64,000 nt of DNA from Adiantum capillus-veneris (GCA_014529385.2 CM043949.1:144293242-144357241), one strand, 5' to 3'. Numbered from the stretch's first letter, positions 34,135 through 46,680 are shown. Notes: generated from the sequence alone by a model not told the origin. A program made the numbers and translations.

Positions 34135-34871
34135 AGCTAGGGGGGCCCAAAATGCTACAGCCATTGTGCTCAACAATTCCTTGAGTTACAAGAATATAGC
34201 CAGAACCCTCCGCTATAACATGTGTTTAGCAGGTTATTAAAAAACCCCTGTTTTAACATGTCAAATAAAATTTTTCCCAAATGAAATTTAAAACCCCTTT
34301 TGTTAATGTGTTTTTGTTAACTTTCTTAAAATGTTTGCATTCAAAACCCCCATGTACTAAACTCATGTGATACATTAACATGATTACATAGTCACCCCTC
34401 AAAGATAAGATATGTGGCCAATCACTACATAAAGCCTTTGGTGCTTGTGACTCTTGTAAAAATTAGCAAATGTCTCATATGCGACCCCCAATAATTTCCC
34501 ACCAAAATTATAAACGAATCGCTACAGACATCGCTAATGGCATTGCAAGTAGGTGCCCAAAACGACTTTTTTTGAGCTGCTTGTTAAGGGGAATCTCGTC
34601 AGATCCTGTGATGGCTTTGAAGAGAAAAGAGGGAGACGTGCCGTGTGGAGGAGAGAATGTCAAAAGAGAGAAGGAGAGAGAGAAACCCTGCGTCATGAGT
34701 AGTGTGTAGAGGGAGATATTTTTTTTCTCATTTGAAAGGAAGTTGAACCAGGTCTGCCTTAGCTGTGAGGATAGCCAGGGAGATGGCACGCCAGGATGAA
34801 GATGCGCAGAGGGAGAGAGAGACGCGGTGAGTGCATAGCTGGTGAGGGACAAAGAGATGGCAAGGGTTCAT

Positions 34872-34875
<4 letters not shown>

Positions 34876-34940
<65 letters not shown>
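34876..34940. repeat. (CT)n microsatellite
   Basis: About 65 bases of uninterrupted CT dinucleotides. Confidence 0.97.
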
Positions 34941-34943
<3 letters not shown>

Positions 34944-35592
34944 GGAGATTTGTATGCGTGGACAACAAGTATTCTCACTCCCATGCTATCCTCTGCGGGG
35001 TCAGTCCTAGTGTTCCCATTGCGAGATGTGGCAGTCCAGAGCGAAGCCCTGGAAATTGCTTTGAAGTTGGTGGGGAATGATGCAAGCAGAGCCAGAGGAG
35101 GACGTGGAGGAGAGGAACAGAGAGATGTGCGTCGTGACCAAGAGCGTGCAGGTTGAGGGAGTAGTTGACACGCGCGTATGTGGGAGCATGACAGCGGAGA
35201 TGAAGGGGGGATAGGTTGTGCAGAGGAAGGGAGATGCGAAGGGGGGGCGTGGGGAGGCTATGACGGCGACATGGTCATGCTTTTGCCTTTGCAATCAACA
35301 GATTCCTTTGGAATATGCACAACAAATTAATGGGTCTTATGAATTTTGACCCAATAGGTAGGAGTAGACCCAATGATGAAGACGAGTTGCTTAAGCCATG
35401 CATATTTTGCGACGCTTTTAGCGACGTCTAAAAACTTTTTTTTCCCGCTTAAGCAATGGTGTAGCATAAGCAACTCTCTTAAAATCATTCTTTTTTTGCA
35501 AAGAATTCGCATGGAACCATTTTCTCCTTGTGTTACTTCCTTTGGCCTCAACAGAGTGCAAGCAAGAAAGCACACATTGGACACAAAGTAAG

Positions 35593-35628
<36 letters not shown>
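35593..35628. repeat. 36-base poly-C tract
   Basis: An unbroken run of C, long for nuclear DNA. It may be slightly mis-sized by sequencing. Confidence 0.9.
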
Positions 35629-35629
<1 letters not shown>

Positions 35630-37804
35630 CCCTCCTCCTACACACTTATCATTGTCTCTGACTTTGATCATTACATCTAGTTACACACACTATACTTAAA
35701 CCACTGATATAGTTAATAGTTGTATTATTTGGTGGGTGATTACCTTGGATAGTTACTAGTAATAAACGCACTTACACACACACGCACGCATGTCACCTAG
35801 GGTATATCTACTTCTTATTTTACACCTTAAAACTTGTGGCTCAAATTATAAACTTGACCCTACAAAATAAAATAAAAACCCCCCTCTATATATGGCTTTG
35901 AACTATAGCCCAGATAGGATCTAACCCTTCCCTAGATTGACTGGAAACTTATATAGTGATGGAGCTAGTCAAGCAGCAGGGCACCGCTTCTCAAGTCGGT
36001 GCTTAACCATGCAGGTTTTCTAATATATATTTTTTTAGTGCAGTAAATTCCTCTGGTTTATTTTGGTTATTTTAGATAATCCAATACTTTGGTTTAAACG
36101 AGTGGGAGAATACTTGTATCCTTACTTGCTGAAGTCAAACAGGTTTCTCTCTTTGTGGGCTCAGCTTTTGTTGTTTGCTATCTTGACTGGTTAATAGCAA
36201 AGTTTTTTTGAAACACTTCATATTGAATTCTTCATGCTTTATCTTCTGCATATTGATGTTTTCGAAAGGTGTAAAGTATCAAGAACCTTAGCATTTGATT
36301 AAGGTTGTGTGACTTGCTTTGAATTGTCAGTATTTTGTGATAAGAAACGACACTCCACCGATTTTTTTCAGATTTCTTTTAATTCATAATGTCATGAGAT
36401 CGATTGAGCAATTGTGAGCTCATTCTCAGCGAAAATGGTTGTATTTTAATAAAACTTTATTGTAGTGCTAAAGTATTGTAGCATCGGGGTAGTTGGTGAT
36501 ATGGAGCGGTCATACTTTAAACCATGCACTAAAAACCTCCGGTACTATTGGATTTTTGTGACATGAAACTTCCCTAGGGCTAGGATAGTAACCTTAAAAG
36601 ACCTAAACCTAATGGGTGATTACCATAAATAGTTGTGACTAAGGCCCTAAAATTTAAGCTATGGGCAATGCAATCTTTTTATTATACTTATTGCTTTTAT
36701 AGAAAGGTTGCGCATATCACTCTTTCAATTTTTCTCGTTATGATTAAGAATGATTCTTAAACTACATTCCAAATAAAACTAGTTACAAGTTCTTATTGCT
36801 TTGTGAAAATACTCCAAAAATGATTGATAGCCTATCTTTTTTTATCAAATTGAAAATCCGAGTGCAAGATATGTAAAGGTAGCCGGATTACTTTTAGTTT
36901 TAGTTTTGAAACATGGTGGTTTTTTATAAAACTCGATACTGCTAGAATAATTCTAGAATTCCCCTCATCTGCCTGATAAAAAGGATTGACTTTGACGAGT
37001 ATTGATACTCAAAATCACAAGTTACCTTGCTAGCACTAGCTGTGTTTGAGAGATCATAAGTGAGATACATCTTGTAAACATAAACCTTGGAAAACTAGAA
37101 GTAACTTTGCATAAACTTCATAAACACAAATTCCATTGGACAAAATTGTGGGTAAGACACTTGAATCAGAAGGGGTGATGGTCTTCTGATCAAAACTTTA
37201 TCTTAATAAAAATGTATGAATTCTTTAAAAAAGGGATAACTATTAATCTTATCTACAACCTATAATCTCACTTGGATCTTAAGGAAGTGATGACCTTATG
37301 AGTGATACAAGTTAAAACAAAAAAAAGAAACACACCTTGCTCTTAAACAGAAGGGCAATGGCTTTTTGAGTACAAAAAGACAAATGACAACTTGATCGTT
37401 TTAAGGATGATGCCCACAATTATTTTTTGGATAGTAGGTTTAAGTTCAAAAAGGTTTTAAATAGGACATGGATAACAACTGATAGGGTTCGTCGACACTT
37501 GTAATACATATTCAAAGCTAACAAATTTTTTGTCTTGTTTACATGGATGCAAGTAAGGACTCTATCTTTACTTAGGATCTTTTTGGCTTAGCTGTTGTCC
37601 GTCGTTGATTCACCTATCCTCTTTCACTCTTTGAATCAATTAATCCTAAATATCCTATGTACAAAAACACTTGAATGATACCTCATTCTTACTTTAATGT
37701 GAAAAAATGAGTCTTTTTTGTGCTACTTCTTGTCCCTTGTCTAAAGCTAGCTGTCTTTTGAATTGTTTTGTTCCTTTGTGTATAAGAATTAGTTTCAAAA
37801 CAGC

Positions 37805-37865
37805 AACACACACACACAAGACATGCATTCACACAAAAACATGCACACACATACACACACATGCA

Positions 37866-37939
<74 letters not shown>
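37805..37939. repeat. (CA)n then (CT)n microsatellite before the LINE
   Basis: Impure CA repeats (37805-37860) run into about 70 bases of pure CT (37870-37939), directly beside the presumed 5' end of the non-LTR element. Confidence 0.95.
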
Positions 37940-37942
<3 letters not shown>

Positions 37943-38162
37943 GTTTTTTGACCTAGTAGACAGCAGTTCACTCTTTTGACCATAACTTGCTCATCCGAAC
38001 TCCGATTTAGGTGATCTATAGCCTCAATCGAAGAGCACGAAGCCCTCTACGCATTGATGTAAAGAAAGAATTTTTCTGTGTAATGGAAGGCTTTTCTGTA
38101 ACAGCATCTCAGAACTGAAAAAACTGTCAAAACTTTGCGTTTTTGTTGCCGACTTGAAGGCA

Positions 38163-39095
38163 ATGTCAGACAAAACTCGCAAGGGTGGAAAAGCCACACT
38201 CGCCATGGAGAATGATGCAAAATCTCCAAGGAATTTGGATGCTAATCCAACCACATCATCTACAACAGCGGAAGCAATGATCATGGCTTACTTAATCTCG
38301 TTACAAGAAACCGTCAACAAACAAGGTGAAGAGTTGCGCGCACTTGCAATGGAGAATGGTACTTTAAGAGTTCTCGTTGTGGAGAATGAGCACCTCAAGA
38401 AGGTTCTTGAAATGCAAACAACACGCTTGATGCATCTTGAGACTGAAGTTCAAGAATGTAAACGCTCTCTTGTTGACATGAATGTATTGAAAGAGCGCTT
38501 GAGCAAAGTTGAGAGTGATCATGTATTGAAAGAGGAAACAATAGATACAATACGACATGATGTATGTGAGATGAGAAATGCATCCAAATCATGGGCTGAT
38601 ATATGTAAGGATAATGTGGTTTCTACATCTCCTATCACGCAAGCCGTTGTCCAAGCAAACAATGTAGAGAATGTGGACACTCAAGAATTGCACGAACGAC
38701 AAAAACGCTCAAAGAACATCGTCATTCGTGGAATCAAGGAGGAAAGCATGGAAACACCCCAATCTCTTGCAGTTGCTATTGAAGAGTTTTTTACTACACA
38801 CTTTGGCATGTCAGGAATCATGGCTTATGGTGCACATCGAGTCGGAAAACAAGGAGTCCCTCGCTCGGGAGAAAGACCTATTGTATGTACCATGGCTGAT
38901 GAGGTAAAGAGAAAGATCATCCTTGACAATGGTTGGATCTACCTCAAAGGAACGGGTTGTAATGTATATGAGGATCGCACTCTTATGCAACAAAATGTAC
39001 GTCGCAAAGCATATGAGGAAAGAAGCAAGAAGGTTAAGGTATCATCTCATGAAGAGAAGCCACTTGAGGAGGATGCAAGTCCACCCAACAAATAG
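38163..39095 (+). CDS. LINE ORF1 protein (coiled coil, RNA-binding)
   Basis: The first ATG in frame is at 38163 (MSDKTRKGGKATLAMEND); the frame is also open a few codons upstream without another ATG. It gives 310 residues. A serine/threonine-rich N-terminus is followed by a long heptad-like coiled coil (about residues 45-135; MENGTLRVLVVENEHLKKVL, MQTTRLMHLETEVQECKR). A C-terminal block then holds RSKNIVIRGIKEE, AYGAHRVGKQGVP, RPIVCTMADEVKRKIILDNG and YLKGTGCNVYEDRTL. That block has the RRM and C-terminal domain pattern of animal-type L1/Tx1 ORF1 proteins, which trimerise and coat the element's RNA. The frame is intact. Plant L1 ORF1 proteins usually have a zinc knuckle instead, and none is seen here. 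Confidence 0.85.
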   Translation: MSDKTRKGGKATLAMENDAKSPRNLDANPTTSSTTAEAMIMAYLISLQETVNKQGEELRALAMENGTLRVLVVENEHLKKVLEMQTTRLMHLETEVQECKRSLVDMNVLKERLSKVESDHVLKEETIDTIRHDVCEMRNASKSWADICKDNVVSTSPITQAVVQANNVENVDTQELHERQKRSKNIVIRGIKEESMETPQSLAVAIEEFFTTHFGMSGIMAYGAHRVGKQGVPRSGERPIVCTMADEVKRKIILDNGWIYLKGTGCNVYEDRTLMQQNVRRKAYEERSKKVKVSSHEEKPLEEDASPPNK

Positions 39096-39101
39096 GGACA
39101 C

Positions 39102-42100
39102 ATGATCTATGAGACCGACTCACGCTTGCGAATAAGCTTTTGGAATTGTAACGGGTATCCATGGAATGCGGGAATTGGCATTGATGAGCTTACCAATGAC
39201 TCCGATGTGATACTTCTTGTCGAAACATGGGAGCATGATGCGCAACGAATTCTTGGATTTGACAAATACGATGTGCATTCTTTGATGTGGGCCAAAAATG
39301 CAAAGCAACGAAGAGGCTAAGGAGGCGTAGCATGTATGACCAAAAAGGGTTTGAAAGATGTTTCCATTGTCAAAGAAGATAAATATAAACTCTACTTATG
39401 GCTGAAAATCAGCCCACCAAATGGTCAAGTCATGCTTGTGGCCGGTTGCTACATTCCTCACTATGACTCCAACTTTTATGCTTGCTTGAATATGGATAGA
39501 GATCAGCCCTTTGTTGAACTAGAGGAAGACATTGCTCATTACAAGGATCAAGGTGAAGTCATTGTTTTTGGAGACATGAATGCTCGCACAAATATGCTAC
39601 AACACGATACACAACAAGTAGACATGCCGCATGTCTCAAGAAGAATGGATGACTCATACATGTATAATCGAAGTTCTAATGATGCAAAAGAAGTGGATCA
39701 CTATGGAAAGTCACTTCTACATATGTGCAACAGTACCGGAATGCTCATTTCAAATGGTGTATCTCTATGGCAAGGCACCAATGACTTTACATGTAGAAAG
39801 CACAACGGTGCTAGCGTGATTGACTATATGTTGTTCTCGGAAGCCACTCTAGAATGCATACAAAGCTTTACACTTGGTGAATGGAATCCGGAATCGGATC
39901 ATAGGATGTTATGTATTGACCTCAAGTGTGGTAAACGGTACGAGCATGTAGTCTCCAATCATGATGTGAATCATTTGTACCTACGTCTAGACTTCAAACG
40001 AGCACTTATATATGCTGATATGGTGGACCAAATGTTAAGCATGATAGAGCATCAAGAGAGCCCAACATTAGAATGCAAGTGGAAAGTTTTCAAAGAAGTA
40101 ATTTTCTCTTGTGCGAAGGAATGCTTTTCGGTGAAACACATGTCTTGCAAAAGGTCTAAGAAGGGTAGCACCAAGAAGAAATGGTTTGACATGGAATGTA
40201 GTCAAGCCCGAAAACACTTGCTAAGATTGGATGCAATCAAAGACAAGGAAGTTTACTTGGAATGTTCACACACATACAAAGCAATGTTCAAAAGAAGAGG
40301 AGAAGGTGGGAAGTCGAAAAACAACTTCTTTTAGCACAAGAGAAAGCACATGCATGTGGCAAGTTTTCGCAAAATCTAAAAGGCAAGCGCGTTGAGAGCT
40401 TTGGTGACTTGACTCTTGAGGATATGTATATGCATTGTAAGAATCTCTATGAGCAACCCAATGTTGATAAGATGGAGTGTTGTAGCTCCCTTCCGTTTAT
40501 GTCTCCCTTCTTTACCATTGAAGATGTATGCCGCGCGCTTGAGAAACTTGCTACTCGTAAGGCAGGTGACCTTCAAGGTGTCAAGGCTGAAATGATTAAA
40601 TGGACAAGCAAGAAAACACGATATTGGATATGCGATATGTTTAACCTTGCACTTCAGTATGGCATGCCTCATGATTGGAGTACAAATTGGATCAAACCTT
40701 TGCACAAAGGAGGAGATGTAAACAATGTGAACAACTATCGCACTATAATGGTTGGTTCTTTAATGGCAAAGTTATTTGGATGTATCATGGAGATGAAGAT
40801 AAGTGAATGGGCTGAAAAGAATGGCAAACGTGCACTTGGCCAAGCAGGTTTTCGAAAGCATCATAGCACTATTGATCACCTTGTCACTCTTCGAGTTCTT
40901 ATGGAAGCATCTCGATTGAAAGGAAAAAAGTTGTATTGTTGCTTTGTGGATTTCAAGAAAGCTTTTGACATGGTACCGCGAGGAAATATTTGGAGACGTA
41001 TGCAAAGCCTTCAAGTGCCAAGAGAATTTATGCATGCAGTCTTTCGCATCTACCAAAAAGTGATATGTCGATTACGTATGGGAGATGGAATTTCAGAATT
41101 TTTTGCAAGCACTATTGGTGTCAAACAAGGATGCCCACTTTCCCCAACCCTCTTTGGGCTACTCATTGATGAATTGGAATGCATGGTTCTTGACTTTATG
41201 CAGCAAGAAGGCATAGAAGAGGTTAAGATTGGAAATGCGGTGATCATGCTTTTGCTTTATGCCGATGATGTAGTGCTCTTGGCACATACCTTAGAAGATG
41301 CACAAAAGCTTATGAGTGTCTTGGAACGCTTTTGCCTACATAGCGGGCTGATCGTGAATGGATCCAAAACCAAGGTTATGCTTGTAAAGACCCTCAATGA
41401 TGAAAATCCATGCATTGTATATAACAATGAGAAACTTGAAGTGGTAGATCACTTCAAGTACCTTGGCCTTGAGTTTCCATCCAATCATAAATGGAAGGAT
41501 TGTGCAATGCGTCTCTTGGAAGCCGGAAAGAGGGCCTATTATGCATTTGAGAACATGTGCAATGCAGGAGAGATTAAGTGTTGGGCTCTCAAAAAGTACC
41601 TCTTTGACACATTGGTGACACCGGTGCTTCTTTATGGAGTGGAGGTGTGGGGTGGAAGCATCGGGAAGTCTACTTGGAAAGAGTTTGAGAATGTCCAAAA
41701 GCGTTTTCTCACCAACTTTCTCCAAGTCAAGAAACAAACACCCTACATGCTCTTACTTCTTGAGTCCGGATTGCTTCCCATTGAGGTCTTGGGCATGCAA
41801 AGGGTTGTGGAGTACATGCGTAAGACACAACGTAGCCCTTTCCCTTTGCATCGACTTCCTAGAATCGCATATGAAGCAAGTCAAATGGTTCAAAAGACAT
41901 GCAAGAGCAAAATACTAAGTTCGGGGTGGATGCTTGATATCAAGAAATGGTTTGGAAGATGGGATGCATGTCACTTGGTCAAGGATGCGTCGATCGACTC
42001 CCAAGTTAATGAGGCCTTCTTACAACGCCAATGTATCACGGCATGGGAGAAATCCGGAGGTTCTCGCTTCAGCCATTACACCACACACGTTGCCCCAAAC

Positions 42101-42487
42101 TACAAATCTCTCTTCTTCTCAGAACGAGGTAACCAAACCCATTCCTACATCCTTGAGCCCATCCCATTGAGTGCGATCCGCACCATTGCCTCCATTCGTC
42201 TTAGCTCCCATTCTCTACGCTGCGAGACAGGACGTTGGGGCACTGGCGAGGAGTGTCATCGACTTTGCACCTTATGCCCTCATCAAGTGCGAGAGAGTGA
42301 GTACCACACACTACTTGAGTGCTCAGCTTTTGACCACATTAGGTCCTCTTTTCCCCATATATTCAGCCATGATCTCTCCCTACATACCTTCCTCTCCCAA
42401 CCACGATGTGGACTCTATATTGCGACGCTCATTTCAGCCATTTTTGAGCATCGAGAGTCACTTATGAGCTCCACTCACACCACGTGA
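39102..42487 (+). pseudogene. LINE ORF2: endonuclease and reverse transcriptase, broken
   Basis: The ATG at 39102 opens an APE-type endonuclease: SFWNCNGYP, LLVETWEHDAQ, VFGDMNARTN, VIDYMLFSEA and ESDHRMLCIDL. A TAA at 39318-39320 interrupts it, but the frame continues to 40334. Between about 40290 and 40310 the frame shifts to the one running 40262-42487. That frame encodes RT with YCCFVDFKKAFDMVPRG, GVKQGCPLSPTLFG, LLLYADDVVLLA (YADD catalytic box near 41258) and FKYLGLEFPSN, and ends with a CCHC-like motif (CTLCPHQVRESEYHTLLEC, about 42268-42325). No RNase H is seen. The enzyme would nick target DNA and copy the RNA in place. Two lesions make this copy inactive, though all catalytic motifs remain. 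Confidence 0.9.
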
Positions 42488-42540
42488 CATGTTCATTTGG
42501 TCCCATAGGTCTTATTTGACCTCCCAGGACGATAATAGAA

Positions 42541-43842
42541 CTATATATCTATTTATCTATTGGTATGTAAGTGTGTATGCATGTGTGTGTAGCTGTTTTA
42601 ATTTTAATACATACACACCAACGAACAAGACGTTCAAAAGACGACTGGCTAAAGATGTCTAGGCAAAGATTAGTATAGAAACAACTCAGCCTTTGATTCA
42701 TAACTATACAGCTTAATAAAAATAATATATCAGCTATTTCACACAAAACCTCAGTAATAATAACAATTTTAACCATTTGTTATACTCAAGTCTTCCCATT
42801 AAAGGCATATAACAAGTTTAGAGTTTTAAGTTTTTTTAAAAGAGCAGGAATGTATGTTATAATTATCCATGCAACAATGGATTATAACAGGTATATCTTC
42901 AGTTACCATTAGTCTAAAATAGAAGATAATTAGGAAAAAAAGAAAATGCGATAAAATGCACAGTATACACACATGATTGGTGAAAAAAACCTTTTGATGT
43001 GGAAGCAATAGATATGGTTTATTGCACATCCAAGCATTAATCTACCCTTTCTCGCATATTCTTCTCCTATACCAAGTCTAAGTGAGGGAGGAGAAACAAA
43101 CCCTCACCTTATATAGTAGAAGAGGGAGGGAAAATCATCAAAACGCCCTTAGTTATGGATGTGTCGCAGCAACCTAGCCTCGAACTTGAAGCCAGTTTCA
43201 CTGCCAAGAATCATATCGAGAGATGGAGGCAAAAAGATCCGTGCCAAGCCACCCCTATCCAGTGAGATCATGAAGCATCATGAGTGAAGGGGGAGAGAGA
43301 GCCATCGCGACAGAAGTTCGAGTGTAATCTCTTTATGCCAGAAGGGAGGGAAACCTAACCTTTTATTTACTTTATGGGTTAAAAGATGTTTTAAGGGATT
43401 GCTCCCATTGAGCCCATGTTCAAAAAATTGGTCCATACTAAACCATGCTAACCAATACAGCAGTGTAAGTAATAATCGGTATCAAAGACCTATTTAAAAT
43501 CACCTTATGAGGTAATTATAAGTGTGGCAACAGATATTGAATAAAAAACCTTGCATTGGTTTATGCCAAGAGGAGCTTATAAGAGGTACTCATTCGACCA
43601 TCCTCACCAAGTCAGCATAGTGATCCAACAACAAGGAGTTCAAATCTTAACTTAGTAATTTCAATCTTAAGGTGAAGAACCTTATGCTAAGAGTAGGCTT
43701 CTTGTAATTATGCAGCAAAAGGATTAGTCAACTGCTAGAAGTATGTTGGGTACAGCATGAGCTACATACATAGTCTGGGTAGCATTACCACTAGGTTGAG
43801 TTAGTGTAACTAGAACTTGCCATCATGGTCAGATACTGTGAC

Positions 43843-43879
<37 letters not shown>

Positions 43880-44245
43880 TTCTGTACCTGTCCTATCCCA
43901 GGCACCATACACAATGGGTTTTGGTAGTAGGCCCATTGTGTATGGGCCTACTACCTCATCAGAAAGATGAGTTTAAAAAGTCTTTAGCATAGAAGTGTCA
44001 ATTTGGAGTGTCCCTGAAGAGGGTAGAATTGTTTGTACTAATATAGTATTAGATATCGTCTTCAAGGAAGACATTACTCCTGTAGTAGTTTTAAGGCTTT
44101 GTTAGCCAGTTTTGAAAAAAAGTATGGTTGTCATTGAGTAGTCTTCATATGATATATGCCAAGCTTTTCCTTTTGTTCCAAAAAGTCTTCGTATGTGTAA
44201 TAGGTCTTATTTTTTTGTAATTTTCAAAATAAAATTTACTTAAGC
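42541..44245. other. Intergenic, no gene recognised
   Basis: AT-rich DNA without protein similarity. It holds a (GT)n tract (43846-43877) and overlapping hairpins (43905-43955). A segment rich in 'gagggaggg' near 43085-43350 is non-coding. Confidence 0.5.
43905..43955. repeat. Overlapping alternative hairpins
   Basis: CCATACACAATGGG (43905-43918) pairs perfectly with CCCATTGTGTATGG (43932-43945). The overlapping GGTAGTAGGCCCA (43923-43935) pairs perfectly with TGGGCCTACTACC (43943-43955). Only one stem can form at a time. Confidence 0.85.
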
Positions 44246-44250
44246 ATGGG

Positions 44251-44484
44251 TGTGCGCGTCTGTCGCACGTGTCAATGCAAGAAACTTGCCGATACACTGT
44301 GTGTGAGCCACAAATGTCTCCAAGCACACACAAAGCCTAAACTAGTAAGTTCAAAGATGGCGATGGTGTGTCACTCACCGCTCTATGCTTGCTGTCGTGG
44401 AGGATTCCTCGCCGCGCAGAAGAAGGAGCCGTCGCTATGCCGCGCTCAACCACTTTGCCATCGTCGCAATGCTCGATCACACAC

Positions 44485-44552
<68 letters not shown>

Positions 44553-44858
44553 GCATACACACACACAAAGAGGTGAAGAAGAAGAAGATGGAGATGGAGC
44601 AAGAGCACTCTTCAATTGCACAAATGAAAGAATAAGTGAATTTTAGGTTTAGTTGACTTTTATATGAGATTGCCCCATTCACACTTGGGCACCCATGCTT
44701 AGCCAAACAATCCCTTGAATGTTCCAGTTAGAGTGCACCTCTCATCGGCGATCACTCTTAGCCTTTTCCTATTGAACCGACAAGCTCGATACCCGATTCT
44801 ACCAAATAAATAATACGGCGTCCGTCTTAGGTGATAGGAATGTGCATGAGGGTTAACA
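44251..44858 (-). repeat. 3' LTR of the large Gypsy element
   Basis: On the plus strand it runs TGTGCGCGTCTGTCGCACGT to GAGGGTTAACA. It contains a (CT)n tract (44489-44550) that is much shorter in the other LTR, explaining 608 against 584 bp. Confidence 0.93.
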
Positions 44859-44872
44859 TGCCCCCCTTCTTA
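44859..44872 (-). other. Polypurine tract of the large Gypsy element
   Basis: On the minus strand the bases just before the LTR read aagaaggggggca, followed by TGTTAACC at the LTR start. Confidence 0.88.
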
Positions 44873-46236
44873 ATGTAGATTCCGTCCTTGGAAGCTATTG
44901 AGTTGAAGCTCGTTCATCAAGGTGGAAGAGAATTTGAAATGAATGTCCTTAGCCGTCTTTAATCTTCACTGCAAAATCAAACAACATTGGCACTTTAATT
45001 CCATTCTCATATATAATTAAAAAGCATATGCAGTTGTAGACAAACAATTTGACTAGTAACAGAATTTTAAACCATTTGTCAGAAATAAACATTAAATTAT
45101 AAATATAATCAAACGCATAAACAGTTGTAAAGATTAAAAATTTAACAAGTTTGGGGTCGTTAATTTAACGATCGAAAGGCACTAAAGATCGACTATTAAT
45201 ACCGTGGGCAAGCTTCTCAATTTTCTCTGGTCAATTAAGTTGTTTAGTCGCGAGAGCCAAGTATTTCATATCCGAGGGCTAACTAGAGGCTATACCTAGA
45301 AGACCTTGTAGTTAAGCTACGATAAAAGGAATTTCTCATGAAATCATCGTCTGACTGATTATCTTTTCTTTGACCCCCCAAAGTCTTTTCACAGTGATAC
45401 AATTTCGATGCATGTGCTTATTTTGTATGCCTTGGGTTTTTTGCTTTTCAAGGAAAAGCGCCCACACTGGGAACCTCTAGTGCTCTAGTACCATAGGCGA
45501 TACATGTAAGTGGAGTACCAAATCAAGGTAAGGTTTCTCTTCCAGCTTAAGATTTTACGTTGTTGCACTTTGATTTTTTGTTTGTTCGTTTTCAGCATTT
45601 TAATTTTGTAACTTTGGGGGGTCATATAACATTGTTACCCTCCCCAGGCTCATCACACTAGTAAACTACCTCTATAATACTTAAGATAAAGGTCAATAGG
45701 GACTCAGCTCACTAGAAAGCCCTAGTACATTTCACACAATGCTGCCTAAATCGGATTAAGAACCTAGGTAACCATTAATTATTAGGAAGGCATCCCTCAT
45801 GGTATTAAGAGAAGATCTCTAACACCTAATTGGTCAAACTAGCTTTGTCAAACTGCTTGATTTTTAAACCTAAACAAGTGATTATGACAAACAATTACAT
45901 TGAATTTAATGTTTGATACTAAGCAAATGTGTTGAATATTATGCTACCAATCACAATTAAAGCAGACAAACATGGATGCAAAAAGATAAGGAGAAATGCT
46001 AATGGACAAGAAACACCTGTTTGTGTTGATGTTCGTGCTTGATTTGAAGTGTGAACGAAAAGAAAGATTCCATGAAGGTCCAAATCCTAACAACAACAAC
46101 ACGTTCTTGTACACACTAGGAAAAACAAAGAATACCTCTAGGAGGCACATCAATGGGAAAAGGTACCAACACTTTGTGAACACAACAAAAAAACATAAGG
46201 AACCCTAACCTAATTATTTGCACTCCCCCTAGAGAG
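44873..46236 (-). other. 3' non-coding part of the large Gypsy element
   Basis: No frame resembles a protein. A second G-rich word (tttggggggtca near 45612 on the plus strand; ctccccagg near 45641) is noted. The region lies between the acidic ORF and the polypurine tract. Confidence 0.6.
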
Positions 46237-46680
46237 TCAATGGAATAGGATATTATAGAGATTAAGGGGAAACCCTAAGGCTAAACCCCTATCCTCGGCG
46301 TCGAGAAAAACAAAGTCATCATCCGTGAGACCATATGTGTCATCTGTATAATCATGTAAATCTTCTTCATCATCAAAGGCACCAATGTTTACTAAGAAGT
46401 TCACTAGACGCCTATAGTCATCTTGGTCAAAAGGATAGGCTTGTGCAATGGGAGATACACTCTCTACTAAGTATGGATCAATCGTGGTCAAGAGACGTAT
46501 CAGCCATTCTAACTCCTCGAAATTCCTCTCATATGCTAGCGTACCTACCAAATCTCATTCACGGGAAAGCGCCGGAAAGACCATGTGAAACATTTGTGAA
46601 AAGTAACGAGGGTCCCTCTCACCCAAGGAGTGGATGACTCTAGCGTACTAGCCATATCTGTACACGCAAATAGATGATAG
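46237..46680 (-). pseudogene. Acidic extra ORF near the Gypsy 3' end
   Basis: The minus-strand frame can be read from about 46680 as YARVIHSLGERDPRYFSQMF, then a TGA near 46552-46558, then LVGTLAYERNFEELEWLIRL, YPFDQDDYRRLVNFLVNIGA and a strongly acidic tail (DDEEDLHDYTDDTYG, LTDDDFVFLDAED), ending at 46237. Roughly 145 codons with one stop. Composition and amphipathic helices look like real coding sequence. I do not recognise the family. It lies after the W[VI]PK region once elements C and B are removed, so it is part of the element's post-integrase coding region or a captured gene. Confidence 0.5.

Larger units (their letters stand above)
34135..37804. other. Intergenic with microsatellites, no gene recognised
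   Basis: Contains a (CT)n tract (34876-34940) and a 36-base poly-C run (35593-35628). Frames over these tracts (for example 34842-35156, serine/leucine runs) are artefacts of simple sequence. 35700-37700 is AT-rich and carries no similarity I can name. Confidence 0.5.
37940..42540 (+). mobile_element. Non-LTR retrotransposon (LINE, L1-like)
   Basis: Two consecutive ORFs, a coiled-coil/RNA-binding ORF1 and an ORF2 with endonuclease, reverse transcriptase and a C-terminal CCHC motif, six bases apart. There are no LTRs. The 5' boundary is inferred from the end of the CT repeat and the 3' end from the last bases before AT-rich DNA (tatatatctatttatctatt). There is no poly-A tail and no target duplication was found, so both ends are uncertain. 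About 4.6 kb, near full length, with only one stop and one frameshift in ORF2; it is probably a young insertion. Confidence 0.88.

Noticed and set aside
34842-35156. Serine/leucine-repeat protein
   Set aside because: The frame is the translation of a (CT)n tract; the opposite strand gives arginine/glutamate repeats for the same reason.
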